From Dyadobacter soli (GTDB lineage Bacteria > Bacteroidota > Bacteroidia > Cytophagales > Spirosomataceae), in assembly GCF_900101885.1 (NCBI RefSeq), contig NZ_FNAN01000005.1, positions 124,001-188,000 of the forward strand: a stretch of DNA of 64,000 nucleotides. Direction: 5' to 3'. The position numbers were made by a program, and so were the translations under genes. Shown one piece after another: positions 1-7,991 of the stretch (its first letter is position 1; every line of letters begins with the position of its first letter). The notes beneath the pieces are model-generated. The model had not been told where the DNA came from, ran no database searches, and worked only from the letters and a program-made list of their open reading frames with translations.

Positions 1-817
1 CAGCACCCATGCGGGTATCATCCCACTCGTAGCAGATTTGCGCAACCGGTATCTTGTTACCATTCAAGGAGTTGATAAAATTATCAGAATTGGCAGCGAT
101 CAGACCGGCGGGATCGGCAAGCGCTTTTTCACCTTCTGTTTTAGCAAGCGCCGGATCTACTTTCGAAAGGCGCATAGCCAGGCGCAGGCGAAGGGAGTTC
201 ACCAGTTTCTGCCACCGTGGAACGCTGCCTGCATATTGCGTGGGATCAAACTTCTTGTAACCTACATACTCTTTGTTTGCATTGAGATCCGTCTGGATCG
301 AATCCAGTTGCTTGAAGAAAAGCGGGTACAGGTCCGACTCCTTGTCGTAGGCAATGGAATTAGCTGTGGTACCGTATTGTGAATAGATAACCGGCCCGTG
401 GACACCTGTCAGCTTGGAAACTGCGAAAACGCGGATCAGCTTAGCCCAGGTCGCGAACATCGGCAAGTTGTTGTCCTTCGCCAGCTGGATCACCTGTTTC
501 GAAGGCGACATTACGCTACCATAAACCCGGTCCCAATAGGTGTTCCAGCGAATGTAGTAGGTCGTGTTGTTCACGTTACCAACGAAGTCCGTAGGCGTAC
601 CCATGAAGCCCATCCAGTTATCCGAGCACAAATCTTCCTCGATCTGGTGACCGTTGAGGTTGAAGATCATATTGGAAAAAGGCGAACCCACGAGGTTGAA
701 GTCCTGTTTAAGCAGCTCGTCCGAAATCTGGTATGGGTTCTGGTTCGTCTCTACAAAGTTATCCGTACAAGCCGCGAAGGCAGCCAGGGATACAAGTCCT
801 AAGATTATTTTTTTCAT
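1..817 (-). CDS. SusD/RagB-family outer-membrane lipoprotein (partial, C-terminus off window)
   Basis: About 272 N-terminal codons are visible; the gene runs off the left edge. The start ATG (complement 815-817) gives a lipoprotein signal peptide, MKKIILGLVSLAAFAAC, with the lipid-attachment Cys at residue 17. The mature protein begins with Asn-rich sequence (TDNFVETNQNPYQ) and then a Trp/Tyr/Asn-rich stretch (NWMGFMG, YYIRWNTYWDRVYG), as in the SusD-like lipoproteins that cap SusC channels. Known role of the family: surface-exposed binding of a glycan or other polymer, delivered to the SusC transporter. It lies 19 bp downstream of the SusC gene on the same strand, so the two are almost certainly one operon. 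The substrate cannot be inferred because no enzyme gene is visible beside the pair. The SusD-like_2 subgroup is my best guess from the N-terminus. Confidence 0.85.
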   Translation of the reverse strand, partial: MKKIILGLVSLAAFAACTDNFVETNQNPYQISDELLKQDFNLVGSPFSNMIFNLNGHQIEEDLCSDNWMGFMGTPTDFVGNVNNTTYYIRWNTYWDRVYGSVMSPSKQVIQLAKDNNLPMFATWAKLIRVFAVSKLTGVHGPVIYSQYGTTANSIAYDKESDLYPLFFKQLDSIQTDLNANKEYVGYKKFDPTQYAGSVPRWQKLVNSLRLRLAMRLSKVDPALAKTEGEKALADPAGLIAANSDNFINSLNGNKIPVAQICYEWDDTRMGA

Positions 818-836
818 GTCAGTGATTTTAAAGCTT

Positions 837-3800
837 TTAGAAAGACAATTTCAGGTTCAAACCGTACGATCTTGTAGATGGCAAACCAAATACGTCGGTC
901 GACTGCAAATCATTGTTCGTACTCATGGCCTGTTCAGGATCGAAAGGCGCTTTTTTGTAGAAGAAGAACAAGTTTCTGCCCACGAACGAGATAGAAGCGT
1001 CTTTCAGCACGCCGCCTTTGGTTTTGAAATTATAACCGACCACAAGCTGGCCCAGGCGGACGTTCGTTCTTTTGAACACGTACGGTTCCATGATCTTGTT
1101 CCTGTCACCGATAGCAGAATAATAGGTGTAAGGATCAATGGAAGTAACGGCTGTACCTTCCGGTTTAACCGCATTGATAGGTACCGAACCGGCGTCACGC
1201 GCTTCGGCAGATCTTTCGCTCACACCGTAGGAATCGAGGAAGGCCTCTGTTTTGGAGAATGCAACACCGCCGAATTTACCGTTCACCAGCACATTGGCGA
1301 AGAAGTTGCGATAGTTGAAGGTGTTGGTCCATCCCAGCAGCAGCTTGGGGTTCACGTTGCCTACTTTGGTTTGCGTAGCGGCCTTGGTAGGAACGCCATT
1401 GGCATCGAGGATGATCTGTCCTGCATCGTTGCGTGCAAATTTGTAAATGTAAACATCATTGAAAGAACCGCCTGCTTTGATAATCGACGCGAAACCTTCG
1501 TTATCACCGCCTACCTGATAATTAGGGTTCGACGCGATCAGCTCTACGATTTTGTTCTTGTTCTGAGAAGCATTTACCGTCGTATTCCAGGTGAAATGAT
1601 CCGTGCGGACAGGCTCGGCAGTCAGGGTAAGCTCAAATCCATTGTTCTCGATCCGCCCCGCATTTACGTAATAAGTAGTGTAACCCGAGCCCGAAGGTGC
1701 CGTCAGCGAAAGGAACTGGTTGGTGCTCACGCCATTGTAATAGGTGAAATCGAGTCCCAGCTTGTTGTGGAAGAACTTGGTTTCGATACCGTACTCGTTG
1801 GCAACAATTTTTTCAGGTTTCAGGTTGGTGAAAGGCACCTGTGTAGGACGGTTGATACCGCCGATGCCGCTTGGACCACCCGCGCCGCCGATGGCACTCA
1901 ATGGAAGTACTCTGTTGTAAGGCACCTCGTTGGCAGTTTGCGAGAACGATGCCCGTACTTTCAGCAACGAAATAGCCTGAGGCAGGTTCAGTATCTGGCT
2001 CAGTACGGCAGATCCACCGATAGACGGGTAGAAATACGACTGGTTACCGGTAAGCGCCAGGGTAGAAGCCCAGTCGTTACGTCCGGCCAGATCCAGGAAC
2101 AGGAAATCCTTGAAACCCAATGACAAGTTCGCAAATGCGCCTTTTTTAATGGTATTGCTATAATCCGGGTGATTGTAGAAAATGACATTGTAAGGCATGT
2201 TCGAGAACGTAAATACATTGGGGTACTGCAACGAAACCGTTCCGTTGTTCACGGTCATACCATCGTTGTATTTGTTCTTCTGGTAGCTAAGACCGGCCAA
2301 TGCGGTAAGGCTGAAATCGCCGAAGCTCTTGTTGTACGTAAGGATACCATCCGAGTAAATCGACTGATCGGTATATCTCGTGTAGGCCCATGTGCCATTC
2401 GGGCTTACACTCACGGAGTTACCTGCCGCAGCGTAACGCTTGTCGTCCAGCACGTTGTTATAGTCGATGTTGGCACGTACGTCGAAACGCAGGTTTTCTA
2501 TGATATCGTAAGACAGTTTTACGTTGGCAATGAGCCTTTTGTACGATTGCAGCTTGGGGTTTCTGTTAAGCTCCCAGTAAGGGTTGTTCTGTTTCTCTTC
2601 GGTGGAATACCAGTTCATCTTGTCCATATTCCGGTCCTTATTGAACACCGCGTAGTTGGTTTTGTAATCGTTGAAATCGCGGTCGCGGGCAAAGAGGTAC
2701 AAACCGGTCAATGGGTTGTTGTAGTAACCCGCGCCCGGACGGTTCTTCGATTCTTCCGCCGAGAGGATCACACCTGAGCTGATTGTCATCTTGTCTTTCA
2801 GCAATTTGGTGCTTTGGCGGAACGAGAAGTTATTCTTCTGGTAGGTATTTGTTGGCATGATACCTTTGGAAGAAATGTTGGCGTACGAGAAGTAAACGTT
2901 TGTTTTGTTGTTCCCGCCAGTGATAGCCACGGAGTTGGTATATGTGGCGCCGGTCCGGAAGAAATTATCGATGTAATCCTTCTGGTAGTTATCCGATTTC
3001 ACCACTGCCGTTCCCGTAGGCGTCCAGCTGTAATCGCCGCCTACACTGCCATAGCGGTACTGGAAGTCGGGCAGGCCTGATACCTTTTCCAAAACCGCGC
3101 TGGAATTGAAATCCACCGACAGCTTGCCTTCCTTACCCTTTTTGGTGGTGATCAGGATCACCCCGTTGGCTCCCTGGCTACCATAAAGAATGGAAGCATT
3201 CGCGCCTCTCAGGATGCTGATACTTTCAATATCTGCCGGGTTGATGGCTGAAAGACCATCTCCACCGTCCGTTCCACCGTAAGAACCGGGCTGTCCGCGC
3301 TTATTATTCACCATCGGGATACCATCGATCACGTAAAGTGCTTCGCTGGATCCTTGCAGTGACTTGTTACCGCGAAGCACTGCTCTGGTGGAACCGCCTG
3401 CTCCTGAGCTGCTTACTTTGATGTCGATACCTGCGGCCTTACCGTTCAGGGCGTCTACAAAGTTGGTATTGGCGGCCGCTCTCAGTTCCTGTCCGCCGAT
3501 TTGCTGGGTGGCGTAGGTCAGCGCTTTTTTGTCTCTCTGGATACCCAAAGCCGTTACAACCACTTCATCGAGGGTAGCGGCAGATGTTTCCAACACCACG
3601 TCCAACACACTTTGCGATCCTACCGTTACTTCTTTGCGGGTGAAACCAATGGAAGAAAATATCAGAATGGCCTGGTCGTTAGGCACATCGATCGAATACT
3701 TACCTTCGGCATCGGTAATTGTACCGGTTTCACTACCCTTTATTACTACGGTGGTACCTGGTACAGCCTCTCCTTTATTGTCGGTTACGCGGCCTGTTAC

Positions 3801-3959
3801 TCCTCTTGCGGCAACCAGTTTGGCACTCTTGTGGCTTGCGACGGCTCCGGAGGGTGCCGGCGCGGCAAAGGTCGTGCCCACGGAAGCCGTGAGCGCGGCG
3901 ATCTGGTAAAAAGTAAGTTTCATCCATAGCGGACACTTTACTTCTTGCTTTCTTTTCAT
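837..3959 (-). CDS. SusC/RagA-family TonB-linked outer-membrane transporter
   Basis: A 1040-residue protein of typical SusC length. After a hydrophobic signal region (about residues 13-33) comes a carboxypeptidase-D-like regulatory domain (about 53-125; GRVTDNKGEAVPG, GKYSIDVP, FSSIGF). The TonB-box-like segment follows (LDEVVVTALGIQRDKKALTY, residues 130-149), then the plug (VLRGNKSLQG, ALYVIDGIPM, SILRGANASILYGSQGANG) and a 22-strand-type barrel ending in a terminal Phe. The family imports oligomers across the outer membrane using TonB energy, with a SusD partner; that partner lies 19 bp downstream. A second Met at residue 13 (complement 3921-3923) is a possible alternative start. No sigma/anti-sigma pair or hybrid regulator adjoins this operon in the window, so its regulation is unknown. 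Confidence 0.95.
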   Translation of the reverse strand: MKRKQEVKCPLWMKLTFYQIAALTASVGTTFAAPAPSGAVASHKSAKLVAARGVTGRVTDNKGEAVPGTTVVIKGSETGTITDAEGKYSIDVPNDQAILIFSSIGFTRKEVTVGSQSVLDVVLETSAATLDEVVVTALGIQRDKKALTYATQQIGGQELRAAANTNFVDALNGKAAGIDIKVSSSGAGGSTRAVLRGNKSLQGSSEALYVIDGIPMVNNKRGQPGSYGGTDGGDGLSAINPADIESISILRGANASILYGSQGANGVILITTKKGKEGKLSVDFNSSAVLEKVSGLPDFQYRYGSVGGDYSWTPTGTAVVKSDNYQKDYIDNFFRTGATYTNSVAITGGNNKTNVYFSYANISSKGIMPTNTYQKNNFSFRQSTKLLKDKMTISSGVILSAEESKNRPGAGYYNNPLTGLYLFARDRDFNDYKTNYAVFNKDRNMDKMNWYSTEEKQNNPYWELNRNPKLQSYKRLIANVKLSYDIIENLRFDVRANIDYNNVLDDKRYAAAGNSVSVSPNGTWAYTRYTDQSIYSDGILTYNKSFGDFSLTALAGLSYQKNKYNDGMTVNNGTVSLQYPNVFTFSNMPYNVIFYNHPDYSNTIKKGAFANLSLGFKDFLFLDLAGRNDWASTLALTGNQSYFYPSIGGSAVLSQILNLPQAISLLKVRASFSQTANEVPYNRVLPLSAIGGAGGPSGIGGINRPTQVPFTNLKPEKIVANEYGIETKFFHNKLGLDFTYYNGVSTNQFLSLTAPSGSGYTTYYVNAGRIENNGFELTLTAEPVRTDHFTWNTTVNASQNKNKIVELIASNPNYQVGGDNEGFASIIKAGGSFNDVYIYKFARNDAGQIILDANGVPTKAATQTKVGNVNPKLLLGWTNTFNYRNFFANVLVNGKFGGVAFSKTEAFLDSYGVSERSAEARDAGSVPINAVKPEGTAVTSIDPYTYYSAIGDRNKIMEPYVFKRTNVRLGQLVVGYNFKTKGGVLKDASISFVGRNLFFFYKKAPFDPEQAMSTNNDLQSTDVFGLPSTRSYGLNLKLSF

Positions 3960-4485
3960 AAGTCTGAACGGTTAAATTTAGGATAAATTTTGGCATAGAG
4001 GCTCCGTGCCATCTCCGAGAGACGACCGGGCAATCGAAGTCCGTTAAAGTGCTGACTTTGAGGCTTCTTGTTGTTGGTAGGGATTGAACGTAGAGGGTTA
4101 CGGCATAGGCAAAACTTGAAATTTTTATTAAAAAGTAATTAAATTGGCAATAACTGACGTGAACAGAGGGTTAATTTTGAATTTTTTTTAAAAATAGTAA
4201 TTTTATTGGGCTACTAATGCAATTGGTGGTTTTTTGTTCTAAAATTTTTAAAATTTATTAACGAGGTAGTCACTGAGGGAAACAATGCACAAAATAGAAG
4301 TGCGAAAGGGGGCATCGGGTAACGTTGCTATATATGTACAAGTGGAAGAAGTGCTCTTCGCATTTTAAATCCGGACAACGCTACATGACTAAGTCAATCA
4401 GCAAGTCGTTTTAAAAATTTGTAATGTTTACTTTACTTTTTGTAAATCACTCATTACATTGCAGCGTCACTAACCGTTCAAAAAA
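3960..4485. other. Intergenic region upstream of susC, divergent promoters expected
   Basis: An AT-rich 526-bp region separates two divergent transcription units, the SusCD operon (minus) and the membrane protein/Xre pair (plus). It contains long A/T tracts (about 4120-4265). I found no coding potential and no convincing TAnnTTTG promoter box on either strand. Confidence 0.5.
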
Positions 4486-4956
4486 ATGGCGCTACTATCT
4501 TCGGCCCGGTATCGGGCAGCCGGGGTGTTCCTGGCTCTTGCCGGGCTGCTGGGTTTTTGTGTTGCTTCCACCGAGGGGCTCATCAACGTATACCGGATCA
4601 TCCTGCCGGGTAATACATTGCCGGATGGCGCTTATCCGTACCCTCCCGAATTCTGGGGAGTGAATGCCATTTTGAGCGATGTTTCGATATGCTTTCTGGT
4701 GATCGGGATGGCGGCGGTGTTTCTGGCGAAGGAACGCGACGAGTACTTGGAGCGAATCCGCCTGGAATCGGTCCAGTTTGCGGTGTATGCGCAGTTCCTG
4801 GTTGGTCTTGTTGCATTTGCCTACGTTTACTGTACGCCCGGTTATCAGATCGAAAACACCTTTCAGGGGATTATGGGCATGGCCTGCGGTGCGTTTCTGG
4901 TCGCCTATGGGCTGCGCTACTATTATATTGTTCACATTAAAACGGATGAGGAGTGA
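4486..4956 (+). CDS. Four-helix membrane protein paired with an Xre regulator
   Basis: A 156-residue protein with four predicted transmembrane helices (about residues 9-28, 61-81, 96-116 and 126-148) and a charged loop (KERDEYLERIRLE) between helices 2 and 3. I do not recognise a named family with certainty. Small integral membrane proteins encoded immediately before a short helix-turn-helix regulator form a recurrent module in bacteria (DUF2178 proteins are one example), and this pair has that layout. Its TGA stop overlaps the GTG start of the next gene by four bases (GTGA), pointing to translational coupling. Whether it senses something for the regulator, or is regulated by it, cannot be told from sequence. 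Confidence 0.8.
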   Translation: MALLSSARYRAAGVFLALAGLLGFCVASTEGLINVYRIILPGNTLPDGAYPYPPEFWGVNAILSDVSICFLVIGMAAVFLAKERDEYLERIRLESVQFAVYAQFLVGLVAFAYVYCTPGYQIENTFQGIMGMACGAFLVAYGLRYYYIVHIKTDEE

Positions 4957-5201
4957 GTAGCCAGAACGTCAAACTGGAAAATACGTTGCGTGTGGAGCGT
5001 GCGATCAGGCGCATGACGCAGGCGGACCTGGCCGCACGCGTGGATGTGTCGCGCCAGGCGATCATTGCGATTGAAACCGGTAAATTCATTCCCTCGGCGG
5101 TGCTGGCAATCAAGCTTGCCAGGGTTTTCGGGAAACCTGTGGAGGACATATTTATACTGCTGGACGAGGAAAGTCCGGTACCCGAGGAAGTAGAACCATA
5201 G
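4953..5201 (+). CDS. Xre/Cro-CI family helix-turn-helix regulator, GTG start
   Basis: An 82-residue protein that is almost entirely a Cro/CI-type HTH domain. The core is MTQADLAARVDVSRQAIIAI, followed by ETGKFIPS and LAIKLARVFGKPVEDIF. This is the compact YozG-like form, a single DNA-binding domain with no sensor. The start is GTG at 4953, overlapping the upstream membrane-protein gene by four bases; no ATG exists at the expected N-terminus, and GAGGAG lies just upstream. A thioredoxin-family gene starts 20 bp downstream and may be co-transcribed. Likely role: DNA-binding partner of the membrane protein, possibly autoregulatory (inference). Confidence 0.9.
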   Translation: MSSQNVKLENTLRVERAIRRMTQADLAARVDVSRQAIIAIETGKFIPSAVLAIKLARVFGKPVEDIFILLDEESPVPEEVEP

Positions 5202-5221
5202 TATCCAATCCATCATTAGCC

Positions 5222-6628
5222 ATGAAAACTATCTTTCTGTTGCATTTTGCAATGCTTCTGGCCGTGCGCTTTGCGTGCGCGGGCGTCGTGCACATACAAG
5301 GTACCGTTAGTAATGCGGGAGACGACAACCTTCAATGCACGATCGTTCCGAACGCACTCCATGCCGAGCGCGTGGGTGTTGTTATACCATTGAAGGAAGG
5401 GCGCTTCGACCGCCGGTTGGAGATTTCCGGGGCGGCATTCCTGAGTTTCAGCGACGGTACCAACCATTTTGGAGGGCTGGTGGAGCCAGGCGACAGCATT
5501 ACCATCCGATACGACCGGTCGGATTTCGCCAACAGCATTTCATACAGCGGAACGGGTAAAGACAAATTTGAAATAACCTATTCCATTGGCCAGATCAAGA
5601 TTTTGTCGAGAACGGCGCTTGCGGCTGCGAAGAAGCAGAGGTTCCCGGTCGATTATATGTTCGCCGCCATCGACAGTTTGAGAGACGCCGTCGGTGCGCG
5701 CATTGCCCGCTCAGCCAGCTCGATGCGTGGTGAAAGCCGGATGCAGTTACTGGGGTATCTTTCGGCCACCGAACTGATCACAAAGCATAATGGCCTGGCA
5801 GGCATTTTCGGGGATTCGTTTAACAATATTCTGTCGAACCATAAAGACCAACTTAGCGAAGCTTCCGTAACGCGAATGCACGAGTTGCTGCGGTTCGACG
5901 ATGCGTTTTACAATTCCAGACTTTACGTGGATGCCCTCACTACGATCGCATCCATTTACCTGGAAGAAAATATACAGCCGCAAACCAGCGATTTTCCCGC
6001 TCGCAAATACCAGCTCCTCGCGGACCTGCTGCCGGAAAAGCTACGTTCGCCCGTCATTTACCAGACGCTCAAATCGGATGTTTCAAATTCAACCGGAAAT
6101 GAAAAGGCCGTGTTAAATGCAATCGATCAACTGACGGATGATTCCCTGAAGCAAATTATCACAGATTTGCTGGCCGGTACGAAACTGCTCAGGGCAGGGG
6201 ATATGGCCCCGGCGTTTTCCATGGAGAATTTGGCAGGGGAAAAAGTGAATCTGGAATCATTCCGCGGTAAAACCGTCTATCTCGATTTCTGGTTTGCCTC
6301 CTGCGGGCCCTGCCATTTACTTTTCAAATCCATCGAACCTGTCAAAAAGCGGTTTGAGAACGACGACCGCGTCGTGTTCCTGACTGTTTCCGTGGATAAC
6401 CAGCAAACCTGGAAAAAGGCGATCACGAAATTCGGTGTGAAGGGCTACCATGTTTTTACCGAAAACAAATTGCGCGAGCATCCGATCATTAAATCTTACA
6501 ATGTTACGGGCTATCCTACGACCTATATTATTGATCCGGCGGGTCGGTTCCATTCCATCCGGCCGTCGCAGAATCCGGATATGCTTGCGGCGCAGATAGA
6601 AGAGTCGCTTGGTGTATCAAAAAAGTGA
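5222..6628 (+). CDS. TlpA-like secreted thioredoxin-fold protein (thiol-disulfide oxidoreductase)
   Basis: A 468-residue protein with an N-terminal signal peptide (about residues 1-20), a beta-rich N-terminal part (about 22-110), a helical middle region, and a C-terminal AhpC/TSA/TlpA thioredoxin domain (about 330-468). The active site is CGPC at residues 361-364, preceded by LDFWFAS. The cis-Pro region is present as VTGYPTTYIID. Long TlpA proteins of this layout are abundant in Bacteroidota and act in the periplasm or cell envelope as disulfide reductases; their individual substrates are mostly unknown. The gene starts 20 bp after the Xre gene, so it may be the third gene of that operon. No cytochrome-maturation genes are nearby, so I do not assign it to that pathway. 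Confidence 0.9.
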   Translation: MKTIFLLHFAMLLAVRFACAGVVHIQGTVSNAGDDNLQCTIVPNALHAERVGVVIPLKEGRFDRRLEISGAAFLSFSDGTNHFGGLVEPGDSITIRYDRSDFANSISYSGTGKDKFEITYSIGQIKILSRTALAAAKKQRFPVDYMFAAIDSLRDAVGARIARSASSMRGESRMQLLGYLSATELITKHNGLAGIFGDSFNNILSNHKDQLSEASVTRMHELLRFDDAFYNSRLYVDALTTIASIYLEENIQPQTSDFPARKYQLLADLLPEKLRSPVIYQTLKSDVSNSTGNEKAVLNAIDQLTDDSLKQIITDLLAGTKLLRAGDMAPAFSMENLAGEKVNLESFRGKTVYLDFWFASCGPCHLLFKSIEPVKKRFENDDRVVFLTVSVDNQQTWKKAITKFGVKGYHVFTENKLREHPIIKSYNVTGYPTTYIIDPAGRFHSIRPSQNPDMLAAQIEESLGVSKK

Positions 6629-6807
6629 TTGCCTCTTATTTGATCAAATTTTTCCTGCTTTCTCAACATTTGTTAATTCTTTTGTCACTCACGGCCTCTA
6701 TTTTCGCACTTACCTAAGCCGTATAGGTACCGGGCATGCGTGTTTGCAGCCCGTTTCGACGATATCTGGCAATACCGGCGGTTGCCTTCACATCAACACC
6801 TTTAACA

Positions 6808-7164
6808 ATGGCATCGAAAGCAGTAGACGATTTTCTCGCAGAAATCAACCATTCCCGTAAGGAGGAAATGGCGGCGCTCCGCCAAATTATTACGGAAGTG
6901 AACCCTTCCCTCACCGAATCGGTAAAATGGGGCGCTCCCAGCTTCTTTTATAAGCGCGACATGGCAACCTTCGGACCCCGGGTTAAAGACCAGGCCGTAC
7001 TGGTTTTTCACGAAGGTGAATTGCTGACAGCCCGCAACGTATTAGAACCCGCGACAAAAGGCAAAGCTTATGCAAGGTTCAACAACATGGCGGAAGTGGA
7101 AGCCAGGCGCGAAGATTTGAAAGCGGTTGTCCGGGAATGGATTGAACTAATGGACAAAGAATAA
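6808..7164 (+). CDS. DUF1801 domain-containing protein
   Basis: A 118-residue cytoplasmic protein of the DUF1801 (YdhG-like) family. Key segments are the N-terminal helix AVDDFLAEINHSRKEEMAAL, the conserved VKWGAPSFFY strand, and the C-terminal helix ending in WIELMDKE. An in-frame ATG 24 codons upstream exists, but that extension (MRVCSPFRRYLAIP...) looks unrelated to the family, so I chose the ATG at 6808. The biochemical function of the family is not established. It stands alone, 180 bp after the thioredoxin gene and 123 bp before the reductase gene. Confidence 0.85.
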   Translation: MASKAVDDFLAEINHSRKEEMAALRQIITEVNPSLTESVKWGAPSFFYKRDMATFGPRVKDQAVLVFHEGELLTARNVLEPATKGKAYARFNNMAEVEARREDLKAVVREWIELMDKE

Positions 7165-7287
7165 GGCGGGTTGCCCGTAACTTGTCTCAAATGCCCCCTG
7201 TATCTGTTCAGGATGGCTTCCAAATGGGTTGTCGCATTGGCCTATTTTTGTAGTGGTTCAATGTCCATTCAATAGATACAAGATGTT

Positions 7288-7833
7288 ATGAGAAAGGTAA
7301 TTGCAGCATTCAATATGACACTCGACGGGAACTGTGATCACACAGCGGGTATCCCCGACGAGGAGCTCCACCGGCATTACGAGGAACTGCTTAAAAGCGC
7401 AGACATTGCATTGTACGGAAGGACGACCTACCATCTGATGGAGTTCTGGAAAGACCTGGTGCAAAATCCGAGCGGCCAGAAGGATATGGATGATTTCGCA
7501 TTAAGCATGGACCGGATTCCCAAACTCGTCTTTTCCCGTACTTTAAAAGAAGTCGATTGGCACAGCGCCAGGCTGGCGCAGCACGAGCTCGGAGAAGAAG
7601 TGCGGTTACTGAAAGAACAGCCGGGCGGGGACATTCTGGTCGGTAGCAGGAGCCTGATCACCTCCCTGATAAACCTGGGCCTGGTCGACGAATTTCAACT
7701 CACCATTTTTCCCGTCGTAGCAGGCAAAGGGCTGACGTTGCTGGACGCGATAGCCGACCGGACCCTGTTGAAACTCACAAAGACAAAAACGTTTACTTCC
7801 GGCGCGGTAACGATGTATTACACCTTTGAATAG
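7288..7833 (+). CDS. Dihydrofolate reductase-family protein (RibD C-terminal-like)
   Basis: A 181-residue protein matching the RibD_C/DHFR-like family. It starts MRKVIAAFNMTLDG, has the ALYGRTTYHLMEFW segment typical of the family's NADPH-binding fold, then KLVFSRTL, and the GGDILVGSRSLITSLINLGL segment followed by VDEFQLTIFPVVAGKG. Members are NADPH-dependent reductases. Stand-alone copies like this one are common in Bacteroidota and usually have no known substrate; it should not be read as a true folate or riboflavin enzyme. The gene stands alone. Confidence 0.9.
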   Translation: MRKVIAAFNMTLDGNCDHTAGIPDEELHRHYEELLKSADIALYGRTTYHLMEFWKDLVQNPSGQKDMDDFALSMDRIPKLVFSRTLKEVDWHSARLAQHELGEEVRLLKEQPGGDILVGSRSLITSLINLGLVDEFQLTIFPVVAGKGLTLLDAIADRTLLKLTKTKTFTSGAVTMYYTFE

Positions 7834-7934
7834 GGATTTACAGCATTGCTTCGCCGGAAACAATTTCCTTGGCATGGCTAACGGAAACAGGTAAGCAATT
7901 TTCTCGATGTGTTGGATTTTGCTTGTCGGCATAT

Positions 7935-7942
7935 TAGTTTTG
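7935..7942 (+). promoter_or_regulatory. Possible Bacteroidota-type -7 promoter box for the TonB receptor gene
   Basis: TAGTTTTG matches the TAnnTTTG -7 consensus of the Bacteroidota housekeeping sigma factor. A TTG lies 21 bp upstream (7911-7913), near the expected -33 position. It sits about 50 bp before the receptor start codon. A motif this short can occur by chance. Confidence 0.25.
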
Positions 7943-7991
7943 GATCAATTTATAATTGGTCTAAATAATGTAGACAAGTCCAACCCAAGAT

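Noticed and set aside
654-2123. A 489-codon open frame on the plus strand opposite susC.
   Set aside because: It is antisense to a clear SusC barrel, has no signal peptide or domain, and its composition reflects the complementary codons.
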